Source of the DNA: Bacillota bacterium | GTDB taxonomy: Bacteria; Bacillota; Clostridia; DSM-8532 | Direction: 5' to 3' | Assembly (NCBI GenBank): GCA_023415825.1 | Contig: JAEZJF010000018.1 | Location: 1 to 64,000 of the forward strand | Length of the DNA: 64,000 bases | In this document: in pieces, positions 1-8,549 of the stretch | How the letters are laid out: each line of letters starts with the position of its first letter | Position numbering within the stretch: position 1 is the first letter of the stretch | Program-made: the position numbers and the translations under genes | The notes under the pieces: model-generated | What the model saw: the letters and a program-made list of their open reading frames with translations, nothing else | What the model was told of the DNA's origin: nothing | Databases searched by the model: none

Positions 1-47
1 ACCCCAATGGAATACAGACAACATCTGATGAATCAGGCTGCATAAAA

Positions 48-80
48 ATGACGCCAACCAAAATTGTTGGTTGACGTCAT
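48..80 (-). terminator. Rho-independent terminator of the leftward amino-sugar operon
   Basis: Two 13-base arms (48-60 and 68-80) pair with one G-U and enclose a 7-base loop. Read leftward, the hairpin is followed by a run of five T. It lies about 120 bases past the stop codon of the sugar kinase, so it probably ends that operon. Confidence 0.7.
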
Positions 81-109
81 AATTGATTTTTATTTCTTCC
101 ACTGTCTAC

Positions 110-190
110 TTGACAGGGAGCATATCATTCTTTGACGAAATCCAGTTCAATTGTTTTTCATTCATTGTCCTATCTATTTGACAGGGAGCA
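110..190. repeat. Pair of short direct repeats downstream of the sugar kinase
   Basis: The 13-mer TTGACAGGGAGCA occurs at 110-122 and again at 178-190, with partly similar flanks (CTA before it, and a TCATT shortly after). No transposase remnant is visible. It could be the trace of a small insertion or a local duplication. Confidence 0.5.
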
Positions 191-200
191 GTTCATTTTA

Positions 201-1121
201 TCATTTTGAGACAGCCTCTTTTATTTGACGCGCCAGACGTATTGCCGTACAAAGTGCGGTATCTTCCGGTGCTTTTACCACAGATCCTGGAAAGTGAATT
301 ACCAATAATTCCTTTAGTAGGTTAGAAAGGAGGTCTGATTTCAGAAGAAGACTTCCCCACAAGAAAATACTCGGAAAGGCACCCGTATGCATGGAAAGCA
401 CCAAGGCACCATGTAAAAGTGCCTGTGCAGCCTCTTTTAACAGACGTAAGGCTTCGGCTTCGCCACACTCGGCCGCTTGAAAAACCAGAGGTGCAAAAGC
501 TGCTATTTTACTTTTTTCAAGAATATTCTGATAGCAAAATTTTGTGATAGCATTCTGAGTGCGCAGCCCGGATTGTTCCGCTATTAATTGGGTCAGCATA
601 GGTGCTTGTCCGTCACCGTCAAGATGCCGGGTGACGGTTGATAAGGCTTTAAGCGCTAAGGAAAATGCGCTGCCCTCATCACTGGTAAGATGCCCCCATC
701 CCCCGTAGCGGTGGAAGCCTCCTTTTTCGTCACGGGCCCAAAGAATCGAGCCCGTGCCGCTGGCAATCAAAAGAGCCGGCGCTTCGCAAGGCGCCAAAAA
801 AATCGCGCAGTCGTTGTAAATGAGAACATTCTGGTGGGGAAAACCAAGCTCGGATAGAATCTGCCGATATTCGCATTCCAGTGCAGGCGTATCTGCACCG
901 CTTGCAGCACAAACAAATCCCTCGCAATCCTCTGGATTAAGGCCGCAGGCGGCAAGGGCCGGTAAAATAGTAGCGCCAAGTATTTCTTTGGTGCGCACAG
1001 GCCCGTCAAGGTTAAGCGTGCAACCGATTCCAGAAAATTCACCCAGACATATACCTGCTAAATCCTCCAGGTAAAATCGGCAATGTGTACCACCCAGATC
1101 CATCGCTGCCCGATATTTCAT
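201..1121 (-). CDS. BadF/BadG-type N-acetylhexosamine kinase
   Basis: A 306-residue member of the BadF/BadG/BcrA ATPase family, which includes GlcNAc and MurNAc kinases. The N-terminal phosphate-1 loop reads MDLGGTHCRF, and a second nucleotide-binding loop reads IASGTGSILWA near residue 120, followed by GGWGHLTSDEGSA. Inferred role: ATP-dependent 6-phosphorylation of GlcNAc released by the upstream glycosidase. It is the last gene of a tightly packed leftward operon (2 bases after the SIS gene) and has a GGGAG ribosome binding site. A second, clearly different family member lies at 12947-13876, so the two may divide GlcNAc and MurNAc/GlcN between them. Exact substrate is not shown by the sequence. 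Confidence 0.8.
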   Translation of the reverse strand: MKYRAAMDLGGTHCRFYLEDLAGICLGEFSGIGCTLNLDGPVRTKEILGATILPALAACGLNPEDCEGFVCAASGADTPALECEYRQILSELGFPHQNVLIYNDCAIFLAPCEAPALLIASGTGSILWARDEKGGFHRYGGWGHLTSDEGSAFSLALKALSTVTRHLDGDGQAPMLTQLIAEQSGLRTQNAITKFCYQNILEKSKIAAFAPLVFQAAECGEAEALRLLKEAAQALLHGALVLSMHTGAFPSIFLWGSLLLKSDLLSNLLKELLVIHFPGSVVKAPEDTALCTAIRLARQIKEAVSK

Positions 1122-1123
1122 TG

Positions 1124-2203
1124 CTATTCTCCCTTTTTTGCGTCTGTCTTAGTTCCTAGCGCGGCATAAAAATCTGGGAATTTTGGCCTGTCACACTGGA
1201 TATTCTTTGCTTCTGATACCACTGCGCTAAGTACCTGATAGGGAAGCATGGCTTCATATGTAAGGGTTTCCGGCTTTCCGGTACAGAGAAGATTGAGTGT
1301 ATTCCGAAAGGGAATCTCCCGGCCGGAGCAATTGATGACGAAAACCTCGCAGCCTCGTTCACCACAGTAATCAATGAGCTTGTTCATACGCTCAAAATTT
1401 TCGTTATTCTGCAAAAGAAAGAGATGATAGGCCCCCGGTGCGATAATGTTGTTGACACCGTGAAGGTATTCCTCAAATTCCCATGCAGAAGCCGGGACAT
1501 AGAGCGTTTCCAGCAGTTTAAGTGCACCTTCTTCAGCAATAGGCAGACCGACACCGTCAGCAATCAGCGTCAGGCATGGCGCTTTTGCAAGCAGCGGTGT
1601 TGTTTTTGCTGCAAATTCCAAACTACGCTCAATATTTTCCAATGCGGCTTCAAAGGCTGAGTTTAGCAATGGAAGCCAATCAAAGTGTAGCTTTTTCATT
1701 GTTTTTGCCATTTCCATTCCCAACAGATACAGCGTCAAAACAGTAGCGGTCATTCCTTTTGTTTTTGGCCCTACTGTCTCTTCACCACACCGTATGTGAA
1801 CATGTGCGTCCCCCTCCCGAGCTATGGGGGAGCTTTCATCGGATGTTACGCTTATCACAGTTGCTCCATAGGTACGCAGAATCTGGATTGCGCGCTGAGT
1901 AGAGGTGCTTTTCCCCGACTGAGAGATAGCCAAAACAGTTGTATCGGAGAGGTCCTCCCCCAGTTCTTCCAAACGGGTGGGAACAGTCGTAATCCATTGA
2001 ATGTCCTTAAAAATCGGGCGAAGAAGACATGCTGCGATCCTACCCGCATAATTTGATGTGCCCGAGCTTACCATCGCAATCCGTTTGGGCTTCTTATGAG
2101 TGAGTAATTCCACACAGCTCGACATAATCTCAGTTTGATGTTCACAAATAGCACGCCATACGGCCGGTTGTGTTTTGATATAGGCAAGCATTTTTTCTGC
2201 CAT
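1124..2203 (-). CDS. Double-SIS-domain aminosugar-phosphate isomerase/deaminase (GlmS/NagB-II-like)
   Basis: A 359-residue protein made of two SIS sugar-phosphate domains, without the N-terminal glutaminase domain of GlmS. The first has MVSSGTSNYAGRIAA and the loop ISQSGKSTST; the second contains EEGALKLLETLYVPA and an EFEEYLHG segment, as in GlmS-like isomerases. Proteins of this layout include SIS-type glucosamine-6-phosphate deaminases (NagB-II), AgaS and fructoselysine-6-P deglycases. Next to a glucosaminidase and a hexosamine kinase, the likely reaction is glucosamine-6-P to fructose-6-P plus ammonia. It starts one base after the stop of the GH3 gene, implying translational coupling. The deaminase assignment is inference from context. 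Confidence 0.75.
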   Translation of the reverse strand: MAEKMLAYIKTQPAVWRAICEHQTEIMSSCVELLTHKKPKRIAMVSSGTSNYAGRIAACLLRPIFKDIQWITTVPTRLEELGEDLSDTTVLAISQSGKSTSTQRAIQILRTYGATVISVTSDESSPIAREGDAHVHIRCGEETVGPKTKGMTATVLTLYLLGMEMAKTMKKLHFDWLPLLNSAFEAALENIERSLEFAAKTTPLLAKAPCLTLIADGVGLPIAEEGALKLLETLYVPASAWEFEEYLHGVNNIIAPGAYHLFLLQNNENFERMNKLIDYCGERGCEVFVINCSGREIPFRNTLNLLCTGKPETLTYEAMLPYQVLSAVVSEAKNIQCDRPKFPDFYAALGTKTDAKKGE

Positions 2204-2204
2204 G

Positions 2205-3794
2205 TTATAAACCTCCTGTTTTTATGGGGATTGGTAGCTTTCCCCGGGGTGTGATTTCTCCTTTAAAGAGACGAATCAGTGCATTGACCGAAGTGGGTGT
2301 ATATTCGTATGTCAATAGAGTGGCGGCTGCTCCGTCGCAGAAAGACAGGTCAAAAGGATTACGCAGCATAATGACACCCACTGCTTTGCCGGTTTCGAAA
2401 GCCCGACGAAGCAATTCCTGCTGCCCCTGATCCAAATGCGCATTATAGGTGCAAATAATGATACGGCTGAGATCCTCGGACATGAGAGAAGCCAACCTGT
2501 CAAGCTGGGTCCTATCGGGTACGAGAGGGTATTCTACGCACATAGCCTGAGGATAAGCGGTTTTCATAACGCCTGTAAGAGAAAAAGCGCCATTCTTCTC
2601 ATCCACTTGTGTAAGTGCGGTGGGTGGAGGGGCCAGAAAGAGAAACTGATCTTTTTCCCCAAGGGTAAAAAAATCTGTCTGGCCAGATATCGTAAGCGCA
2701 TTTTCACTAATGTTTGCCGCTAAAGAACGGTTGATAGAAAAAAGCGTTTCGTTCTGCACGTCAGGGCATTTGCTATTTAAAAAAGCAGAAACATCCATGT
2801 TCTGTTTTTCACGTAGAATTCGCTCTACAGACTCGTCAAGCCTTTTTTCCGGCAACCGTCCGCTTTCCACGGCAGCAATCAGAGCTGCGGCTGAAGCGTT
2901 CTGAACCACCTCGGTATGACATACCAGCAGCAGGTCGACACCCGCAAGTACGGCACGTACACACCCCTCAGGTGTACCGCAGTAATTATCCAGTGCTTTC
3001 ATTTCCATACAATCGCTAATGATAAGCCCCCGGTATCCATAGGCATTCCTCAGAAGATCCTGTAGGATATAGGGCGAAAGCGTTCCGGGTTCACTGTCCA
3101 ATGCCGTGTAAATCTCATGGCTGGTCATTACACACCTTACTCCACCCTTTGCAAGTGCCGCAACCGGTGCGAGTTCATTTTTTTCAAGCTGTGCCCGTGT
3201 CCGTGTATTGCAGCCCAAGGACAGATGCAAATCCACCTTGCTTCCACCAATACTTGGAAAATGCTTTGCGGTTGCAATCACATGCTTCTGTGCTCCCCTG
3301 ATAAAAGCGTCGGCATACCGTACTGCTGCTTCGGGTTCATCGCTGTAGCTACGTGAACCAATGTGAGGGCTATTTGGATTATTGGCAAGATCAACCACTG
3401 GTGCAAGATTGAAATTGACTCCCAACCGCGCCATTTCCGCACCGATCCCTTCACCAACCTTTTCCGCAAGATCAGGCGTTCCTGCCGCCCTGGTTGCCAT
3501 TTCACCACAAAACCAGGTCAATCCGCGGTTAAAGCGTGTAACCTGCCCACCCTCCTGATCTGCCGCTATAAAAAGCGGTACTCCGTTTGCTTCCAGCGCT
3601 TCACATTGTAATTCCTGGATCAACGAAAAAAGCTGCTGCGGTCCTGTAAAATTCCGTGTAAACAGAATCACGTTTCCCATATGCTGTTCGCGGATAGCGG
3701 AGCGTGCATGCTCACACATGTGTGGCCCATCGAATCCGAAGAACATGAGCTGCCCAATTTTCTGCTTCTGAGAAAGGGAAGAAACAGATATCAT
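2205..3794 (-). CDS. GH3-family beta-N-acetylhexosaminidase (NagZ-like, variant catalytic loop)
   Basis: A 529-residue GH3 enzyme with no signal peptide, so probably cytoplasmic. The N-terminal barrel shows IAADQEGGQVTRF, FNLAPVVDLANNP and the nucleophile segment ISDCMEMKAL. The loop that carries the acid/base Asp-His pair in NagZ is KHFPSIGGSKVDLH: the D-x-H pair remains, but the usual KHFPGHGDT core is changed. A C-terminal domain of about 180 residues follows, as in Bacillus-type two-domain NagZ. It would release GlcNAc (or a related sugar) from imported cell-wall fragments. First gene of a leftward operon, divergent from murQ. A second, canonical paralogue is at 11399-12937. Confidence 0.85.
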   Translation of the reverse strand: MISVSSLSQKQKIGQLMFFGFDGPHMCEHARSAIREQHMGNVILFTRNFTGPQQLFSLIQELQCEALEANGVPLFIAADQEGGQVTRFNRGLTWFCGEMATRAAGTPDLAEKVGEGIGAEMARLGVNFNLAPVVDLANNPNSPHIGSRSYSDEPEAAVRYADAFIRGAQKHVIATAKHFPSIGGSKVDLHLSLGCNTRTRAQLEKNELAPVAALAKGGVRCVMTSHEIYTALDSEPGTLSPYILQDLLRNAYGYRGLIISDCMEMKALDNYCGTPEGCVRAVLAGVDLLLVCHTEVVQNASAAALIAAVESGRLPEKRLDESVERILREKQNMDVSAFLNSKCPDVQNETLFSINRSLAANISENALTISGQTDFFTLGEKDQFLFLAPPPTALTQVDEKNGAFSLTGVMKTAYPQAMCVEYPLVPDRTQLDRLASLMSEDLSRIIICTYNAHLDQGQQELLRRAFETGKAVGVIMLRNPFDLSFCDGAAATLLTYEYTPTSVNALIRLFKGEITPRGKLPIPIKTGGL

Positions 3795-3965
3795 AAATTC
3801 CCTACCTTTCTGTAATCTGATTATGTCTTTTTAAGGTACCACATATGAAAATTTATTGCAATGTAAATGAATCTTATTGAAATAAAAAATTATCGTATCA
3901 TTTCATAGAACTTGAAATAAAAATTTGAAATTTAAATACAATTTAAAATTTTATTCAAAAAATTA

Positions 3966-3994
3966 TTGACTTATTCCGATTTGGTCGTTATTCT
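3966..3994 (+). promoter_or_regulatory. Promoter of the murQ operon
   Basis: TTGACT at 3966-3971 and TATTCT at 3989-3994 are separated by 17 bases, about 80 bases before murQ. The surrounding 3795-4074 intergenic region is very A+T rich and must also hold the leftward promoter, for which I see no convincing boxes. Confidence 0.65.
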
Positions 3995-4074
3995 GAATAC
4001 TAGAGCTTATCGCTTAAATTTGTTCAATAACTTGTTCTACACGTTTAGAATTGCATCAATTGGGAGGAATTTCG

Positions 4075-4992
4075 TTGAATGATTATTTTGCCGGCCTGTT
4101 AACGGAAACGGTTAATTCAGAAACAACTGATATTGATCTTTGTTCCACAAAAGAAATGATTGCCCTAATGAACCTTGAGGATATGAAGGTTCCGTTGGCC
4201 GTTGAAAAAGAGATAGACCATATTGTACAAGCCGTGGATCTGCTGCATGCTGCACTCGCTGGCGGGGGCCGTATGTTTTATCTGGGTGCGGGAACTTCGG
4301 GTCGTCTCGGCATTTTGGATGCAAGTGAATGCCCTCCTACCTTTAGCACAGACCCAGAACTTGTGCAGGCCTATATTGCCGGCGGTGACATTGCTTTGCG
4401 TACAGCCGTAGAAGGCTGTGAAGACAGCCACAACCAGGGAGTTGAAATTGTAATTGAGGCCGGTGTTCGAAAGGGTGATGTTGTCATTGGCATCACTGCA
4501 AGCGGCGGCGCTCCTTTTGTACTTGCTGCTATTGAAGCGGCAAAAGAATTAGGCGCAGCCACTGTCGGTATCACAACAAACGTTGATACGGAGCTTTCCC
4601 GTCTTTGTGATATTTGTATCGCCCCTCTTGTAGGGCCGGAGGTCATTACTGGTTCTACCCGCTTAAAAAGCGGTACCGCGCAAAAGCTTGTGCTCAACAT
4701 GCTGACGACCTGCACCATGATCAAGCTGGGTAAAGTCTACGGAAATCTAATGGTGGATTTACGCCCAAGCAATAGTAAACTGTTGGCTCGTGCTCATCGG
4801 ATCATCCAACAGGTGTGCGGTGTTTCGGAAAAAGTTGCTTCCAGTGTACTTAAAGAAGCGGGAAACAATACAAAGCTCGCCATTATGATGCTTAAATCAG
4901 GTCTTGATGCCCATAGTGCGCAGCTTGTTCTGAATGAAAATGGCGGTATGCTCCGCCAGGCCATTGAAACGAAGGCCTTAAAAACGTCCTGA
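4075..4992 (+). CDS. murQ: N-acetylmuramic acid 6-phosphate etherase
   Basis: A 305-residue SIS-domain lyase that cleaves the D-lactyl ether of MurNAc-6-P to give GlcNAc-6-P and D-lactate in the cytoplasm. Family hallmarks are GAGTSGRLGILDASECPPTF near residues 80-100, then GGDIALRTAVEGCEDS and GITASGGAPFVLAA. The C-terminal part ends with the helical region typical of MurQ. I place the start at TTG 4075 because GGGAGG (4062-4067) lies 7 bases before it; the upstream in-frame TTG at 4051 has no such site. First gene of the rightward peptidoglycan-sugar operon. Its presence makes MurNAc catabolism the core function of the region. Confidence 0.96.
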   Translation: MNDYFAGLLTETVNSETTDIDLCSTKEMIALMNLEDMKVPLAVEKEIDHIVQAVDLLHAALAGGGRMFYLGAGTSGRLGILDASECPPTFSTDPELVQAYIAGGDIALRTAVEGCEDSHNQGVEIVIEAGVRKGDVVIGITASGGAPFVLAAIEAAKELGAATVGITTNVDTELSRLCDICIAPLVGPEVITGSTRLKSGTAQKLVLNMLTTCTMIKLGKVYGNLMVDLRPSNSKLLARAHRIIQQVCGVSEKVASSVLKEAGNNTKLAIMMLKSGLDAHSAQLVLNENGGMLRQAIETKALKTS

Positions 4993-5039
4993 AGTTGCCT
5001 TAAGGCAATATTATGGAAAATATAGCAAGGAGGAAAATC

Positions 5040-6479
5040 ATGAAAAAATTTCTTTCGATCATTCTCGTTCTCGTACTGACAGTCAGCATGCTCAGCGCAT
5101 GCGGCAGTGAACCTGCATCAACACCAACACCATCACCATCGGCAACCGACGGCACGGCTGCGCCGGGAACGCCTGCTGCGGCAGCCCCAGATACCATTTC
5201 CTTGCTGCTTCCCCCTGTTTCCGCTACTTATCAGAAGCAGTTAGAAAAATGGTCTGCTGATTTTACAGCCAAGTATCCCAATCTTACACTAAAATTTGAA
5301 ACGGCAAGCTGGGAAGACTACAAAGATAAGATGAATGTACAGCTCAATGCCGGTACTCCCCCTGATATTGCTTTCGTAGAGCATGACAATGTAGCAAAAT
5401 ACATCGACACCGGTCTGCTTCTTGATATTACCAATATCATTTCTACCGAGCAATTGGCAGACTTTGATGAAAATGCTGTTAACTTCTACCGGAACGGGAA
5501 TGGCTTATACGGACTGCCGACCTATATATCTGTTCAGGCCTTAGGCGGCAACAAGGCTATGCTTGAAGATGCCGGAATCGACTGGAAAACCATCCAGAAA
5601 AACGGATGGACCTATGATGAATTCCGCAGCGCTATCAAAGCAGGCGCCAAAGCAGACCGTTATGGCTTTATCTTTGCCTGCGCAGGCGTTACCGCTGCCG
5701 ACTATCTTAACATCCTTACCAAAAATGCAGGTATGCCTGCTGCCTTTAACAAGGATCTAAAATACGCCTTTACCAGTAAAAATTTCCGTAACCTGTTGGC
5801 CAGCATTCGTGAGATAATAGATGATGGCTCCACCCCCAAGGAAATGGGCAGTGTTGACGCCGGCAAACGTTGGAATATGTTCCTTACCGGCCAGACCATG
5901 ATCTTTGGTAAAGGTCTTGCTAACTTTGAGAGTCTTGCCCTGGCAAACAACAAAAAGATCCAGGCTAAGGACGGAAGTGCTGTTGAAAACAGTAAAGAAG
6001 CAGAGTATATTGTGCTGCCCGTTCCTACCTTCTTTGGTGAGAAGCAGGCCGCACAGGGTGCAGCTGGAGGCTATTCCATGTTCCGCGGTAAAGCAGAGCC
6101 TTCTGCCGAGCACCTGGCTAATATGATGAAAGCGCTATACTTTATGTCCGCCGGCGACGTTGCTGCCTATACCTGCAACGAGCTGTATTTGTCAGGACTG
6201 AGTAACTCATCCCGTGATGCTATGGCCAAGATTCAAAATGAAGTTCCACGTAGTCCTGAGAATGCCGCTGCCATGCAGTCTTTGACTGCTCAAGTGGCAG
6301 AGCCCCGCCCCGACATTCCCGCAGAATTAGGTGCTAAGCACTCAAGACTGATGGATGAAGTTATTGTTCCCAATTTCCAGGCGCTGTTGGCAAACGAAAT
6401 TACTCCTGATCAAATGTATGAAACAGTTAAAAAAGCTGCCATTGAAGCCTTTGGAGAGGATGGAATAGTTAAGGACTAA
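5040..6479 (+). CDS. Sugar ABC transporter solute-binding lipoprotein
   Basis: A 479-residue family 1 extracellular binding protein. It opens with a lipoprotein signal peptide ending in LSAC (Cys about residue 20), followed by a Thr/Pro/Ala linker, and then a two-lobed binding domain with segments such as LNAGTPPDIAFVEHDNVAKYI. The start ATG 5040 has AAGGAGG 6 bases upstream; an in-frame ATG at 5013 lacks one. The gene sits between murQ and its permeases, so the ligand is inferred to be a muropeptide-derived sugar such as MurNAc-GlcNAc or MurNAc. It is separated from the permease by a stem-loop. Confidence 0.9.
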   Translation: MKKFLSIILVLVLTVSMLSACGSEPASTPTPSPSATDGTAAPGTPAAAAPDTISLLLPPVSATYQKQLEKWSADFTAKYPNLTLKFETASWEDYKDKMNVQLNAGTPPDIAFVEHDNVAKYIDTGLLLDITNIISTEQLADFDENAVNFYRNGNGLYGLPTYISVQALGGNKAMLEDAGIDWKTIQKNGWTYDEFRSAIKAGAKADRYGFIFACAGVTAADYLNILTKNAGMPAAFNKDLKYAFTSKNFRNLLASIREIIDDGSTPKEMGSVDAGKRWNMFLTGQTMIFGKGLANFESLALANNKKIQAKDGSAVENSKEAEYIVLPVPTFFGEKQAAQGAAGGYSMFRGKAEPSAEHLANMMKALYFMSAGDVAAYTCNELYLSGLSNSSRDAMAKIQNEVPRSPENAAAMQSLTAQVAEPRPDIPAELGAKHSRLMDEVIVPNFQALLANEITPDQMYETVKKAAIEAFGEDGIVKD

Positions 6480-6511
6480 TTCCCTGATTTTAGAATATTT
6501 TTACTCTTAAG

Positions 6512-6552
6512 CGGCAAATGCTTCCCGCTGTTGATGCGGGTGGCATTTGCCG
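6512..6552 (+). other. Intercistronic stem-loop between binding protein and permease
   Basis: CGGCAAATGC (6512-6521) pairs perfectly with GCATTTGCCG (6543-6552), and an inner CCCGC/GCGGG stem (6524-6528, 6536-6540) extends it. No T-run follows. It is likely to protect the 3' end of the binding-protein message or to attenuate the permeases. Confidence 0.75.
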
Positions 6553-6632
6553 GGTTTACTTGGCAAATTCGGCAAAGCCTAGATAGGTTCGATACCCCAG
6601 TATTTTATTCCGGCATTTCCAGGAGGTTTATA

Positions 6633-7547
6633 ATGGGAAAATCTAAAATGTCCAAAAGCGGTCCTATCTCCAAAAATCGTATCACCAGCGAGGATATATG
6701 GGGCTATTTATTTATTGCCGTGGCAATGATTGTCTTTTTAGTTTTTACTATTTATCCGGTTATTAGCGCATTGTTTACAAGCTTTCAAAAATACAAACCT
6801 CTGGGTTCCATCTTTGTGGGCCTTGAGAACTATAAAACCGCTTTTAAAAGCGAACTTTTTTATAAATCAATTGTAAACACCTCAATCTATACATTGTTTA
6901 CCGTACCGCTCAGTCTTTTGATTTCCTTTAGCGTAGCGGTTTTGATACTTCCATTTACGAAGAAGTTCCAGTCCCTGTTCAAGTCGATGTACTATCTTCC
7001 AACCGTCGCTTCCGGTGTTGCCTTATCAGTTGTATGGTTGTGGATATATGATCCCCTTCCAACGGGACTCTTTAATACGATTCTGCGCCAGTTCGGTATT
7101 GGGAACCAAAACTGGCTTGGCTCCTCTTCAACAGCAATGTTCAGTCTTGTCCTCATGGCACTGCTTGCAGGCCATGGCTCAAATATCATTATCTACCTTG
7201 CAGCCCTGTTGGGCGTGCCTAGCAGTTTCTATGAGGCTGCGGATATAGAAGGCGGGACTTTTTTTCAGAAGCTCTACTACATTGTCTTGCCCATGGTCAA
7301 GCCCACCACGCTTTTTTTATTTGTGACAGGCATCATTGGCTCCTTCCAGGTGTTTATGAATGCCTATATGATGACGGGCGGCGGGCCAAACAATAGCACA
7401 ACCATGGTAGGCCTACTCATTTTCAACAATGCATTCAGATACTCTGACTACGGTCTTGCTTGTGCACAAGCCATGATTCTGGCAGTAATAATCGCCGGGA
7501 TCTCTACACTGCAGTTCCGTCTGATGAGTGGAAACGTGGAATATTAA
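6633..7547 (+). CDS. Sugar ABC transporter permease (MalF type)
   Basis: A 304-residue inner-membrane protein with about six membrane spans. The cytoplasmic EAA loop that contacts the ATPase is visible as YEAADIEGGTFFQKLYYIVLP. A typical TGGGPNNSTTMVG segment follows near the C-terminus. Start ATG 6633 is preceded by AGGAGG (6621-6626); the longer reading frame from 6531 begins inside the stem-loop and is rejected. It pairs with the next permease to form the channel for the sugar captured by the upstream lipoprotein. No ATPase gene follows, so a shared ATPase encoded elsewhere is needed. Confidence 0.9.
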   Translation: MGKSKMSKSGPISKNRITSEDIWGYLFIAVAMIVFLVFTIYPVISALFTSFQKYKPLGSIFVGLENYKTAFKSELFYKSIVNTSIYTLFTVPLSLLISFSVAVLILPFTKKFQSLFKSMYYLPTVASGVALSVVWLWIYDPLPTGLFNTILRQFGIGNQNWLGSSSTAMFSLVLMALLAGHGSNIIIYLAALLGVPSSFYEAADIEGGTFFQKLYYIVLPMVKPTTLFLFVTGIIGSFQVFMNAYMMTGGGPNNSTTMVGLLIFNNAFRYSDYGLACAQAMILAVIIAGISTLQFRLMSGNVEY

Positions 7548-7562
7548 GAGAGGAGATGTGCA

Positions 7563-8426
7563 ATGTCTGGCTTATATTCTCAACATATTAACAATAAAAA
7601 GTTGCTGTATTTGCGCAACGGTCTGATATTTATATTTTTGGTTTTTCTCGCCATAATAACGCTATTTCCTATTTATTACATGCTTGTTTCCTCCTTTGGT
7701 CCACCGGTAGAGGCTGGTGGAGCATCTTATTCCCTGTTTCCGAAAAGAATCTCCTTTGATTCCTATAAGTTTTTCTTTAACTTCAGTAAACACTCGGGGC
7801 GCTGGATGATAAACAGCCTGATCGTTTCTTCGTCCATCGTCGTAGGAAACGTCGTGTTTGCAGGAATTGCGGGATATGCGTTTGCTAAAATCAATTTTAA
7901 GGGAAAGAATTTCCTCTTTTTTGCACTAATATGCGCCATGATGATACCTTATCAGGTTACCCAGGTACCGCTTTACATGTTGGTCGTCAATACGCTTAAA
8001 TTGGACAACAGTTATCTTTCCCTGATTGCACCTACATTCGTAACCGCGTACAATGTCTTTTTATGCAAGCAGTTTATGTCCAGCTTACCCATTGAAATTA
8101 TTGAGTGCGCTAAAATTGAAGGCTGCAACCAATTGCAGATCTACTTAAAGATTATCATGCCCTTGTCAAAAACCGTTCTTGCGGTAATGGCTATACTCAC
8201 CTTTATGAATAGCTGGAATACCTTTTTCTGGCCGTTCCTTGTAACCAGTCAGGAAGCCATGCAGACCATCCAAGTAGGGCTCAAAAATTTCAAGTTTGCC
8301 AACACCACCTATTTCGCTCCTATGATGGCGGGTGCAACCTTATCCGCTCTGCCTATGTTTATTCTATTTTTCAGTCTGCAAAAATACTTCCTTGAGGGCG
8401 TTACCATTGGTGCTGTCAAAGGGTGA
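7563..8426 (+). CDS. Sugar ABC transporter permease (MalG type)
   Basis: A 287-residue permease of the carbohydrate-uptake CUT1 class, with about six membrane helices. The EAA motif reads IECAKIEGCNQLQIYLKIIM, with Cys in place of one Ala, and the C-terminus ends in VTIGAVKG, as is usual for MalG-type subunits. It starts 15 bases after the first permease, with a GAGAGGAG ribosome binding site, and completes the channel. A hairpin without a T-run follows the stop codon, before the GNAT gene. Confidence 0.9.
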   Translation: MSGLYSQHINNKKLLYLRNGLIFIFLVFLAIITLFPIYYMLVSSFGPPVEAGGASYSLFPKRISFDSYKFFFNFSKHSGRWMINSLIVSSSIVVGNVVFAGIAGYAFAKINFKGKNFLFFALICAMMIPYQVTQVPLYMLVVNTLKLDNSYLSLIAPTFVTAYNVFLCKQFMSSLPIEIIECAKIEGCNQLQIYLKIIMPLSKTVLAVMAILTFMNSWNTFFWPFLVTSQEAMQTIQVGLKNFKFANTTYFAPMMAGATLSALPMFILFFSLQKYFLEGVTIGAVKG

Positions 8427-8445
8427 TCCCATAAACTGTTTTTTA

Positions 8446-8479
8446 CATAAGCCCTGCCGCCCTTGCGGTGGGGCTTATG
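8446..8479 (+). other. Intercistronic stem-loop after the permease
   Basis: CATAAGCCC (8446-8454) pairs with GGGCTTATG (8471-8479), and an inner CCGC/GCGG stem is present. There is no T-run, so it is more likely an RNA-processing or stabilising hairpin than a full terminator. It separates transport genes from enzyme genes within the operon. Confidence 0.6.
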
Positions 8480-8549
8480 CTGGATAGATGCTATATTCGG
8501 GGTAGGTAGCACTTGGAAAAATCTCGCTACCACTTGTGGGAGGAATAAT

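Noticed and set aside
4097..4113. Near-palindrome TTAACGGAAACGGTTAA as a catabolite or MurR operator
   Set aside because: It lies within the murQ coding sequence, does not fit the cre consensus and has no second copy that I noticed.
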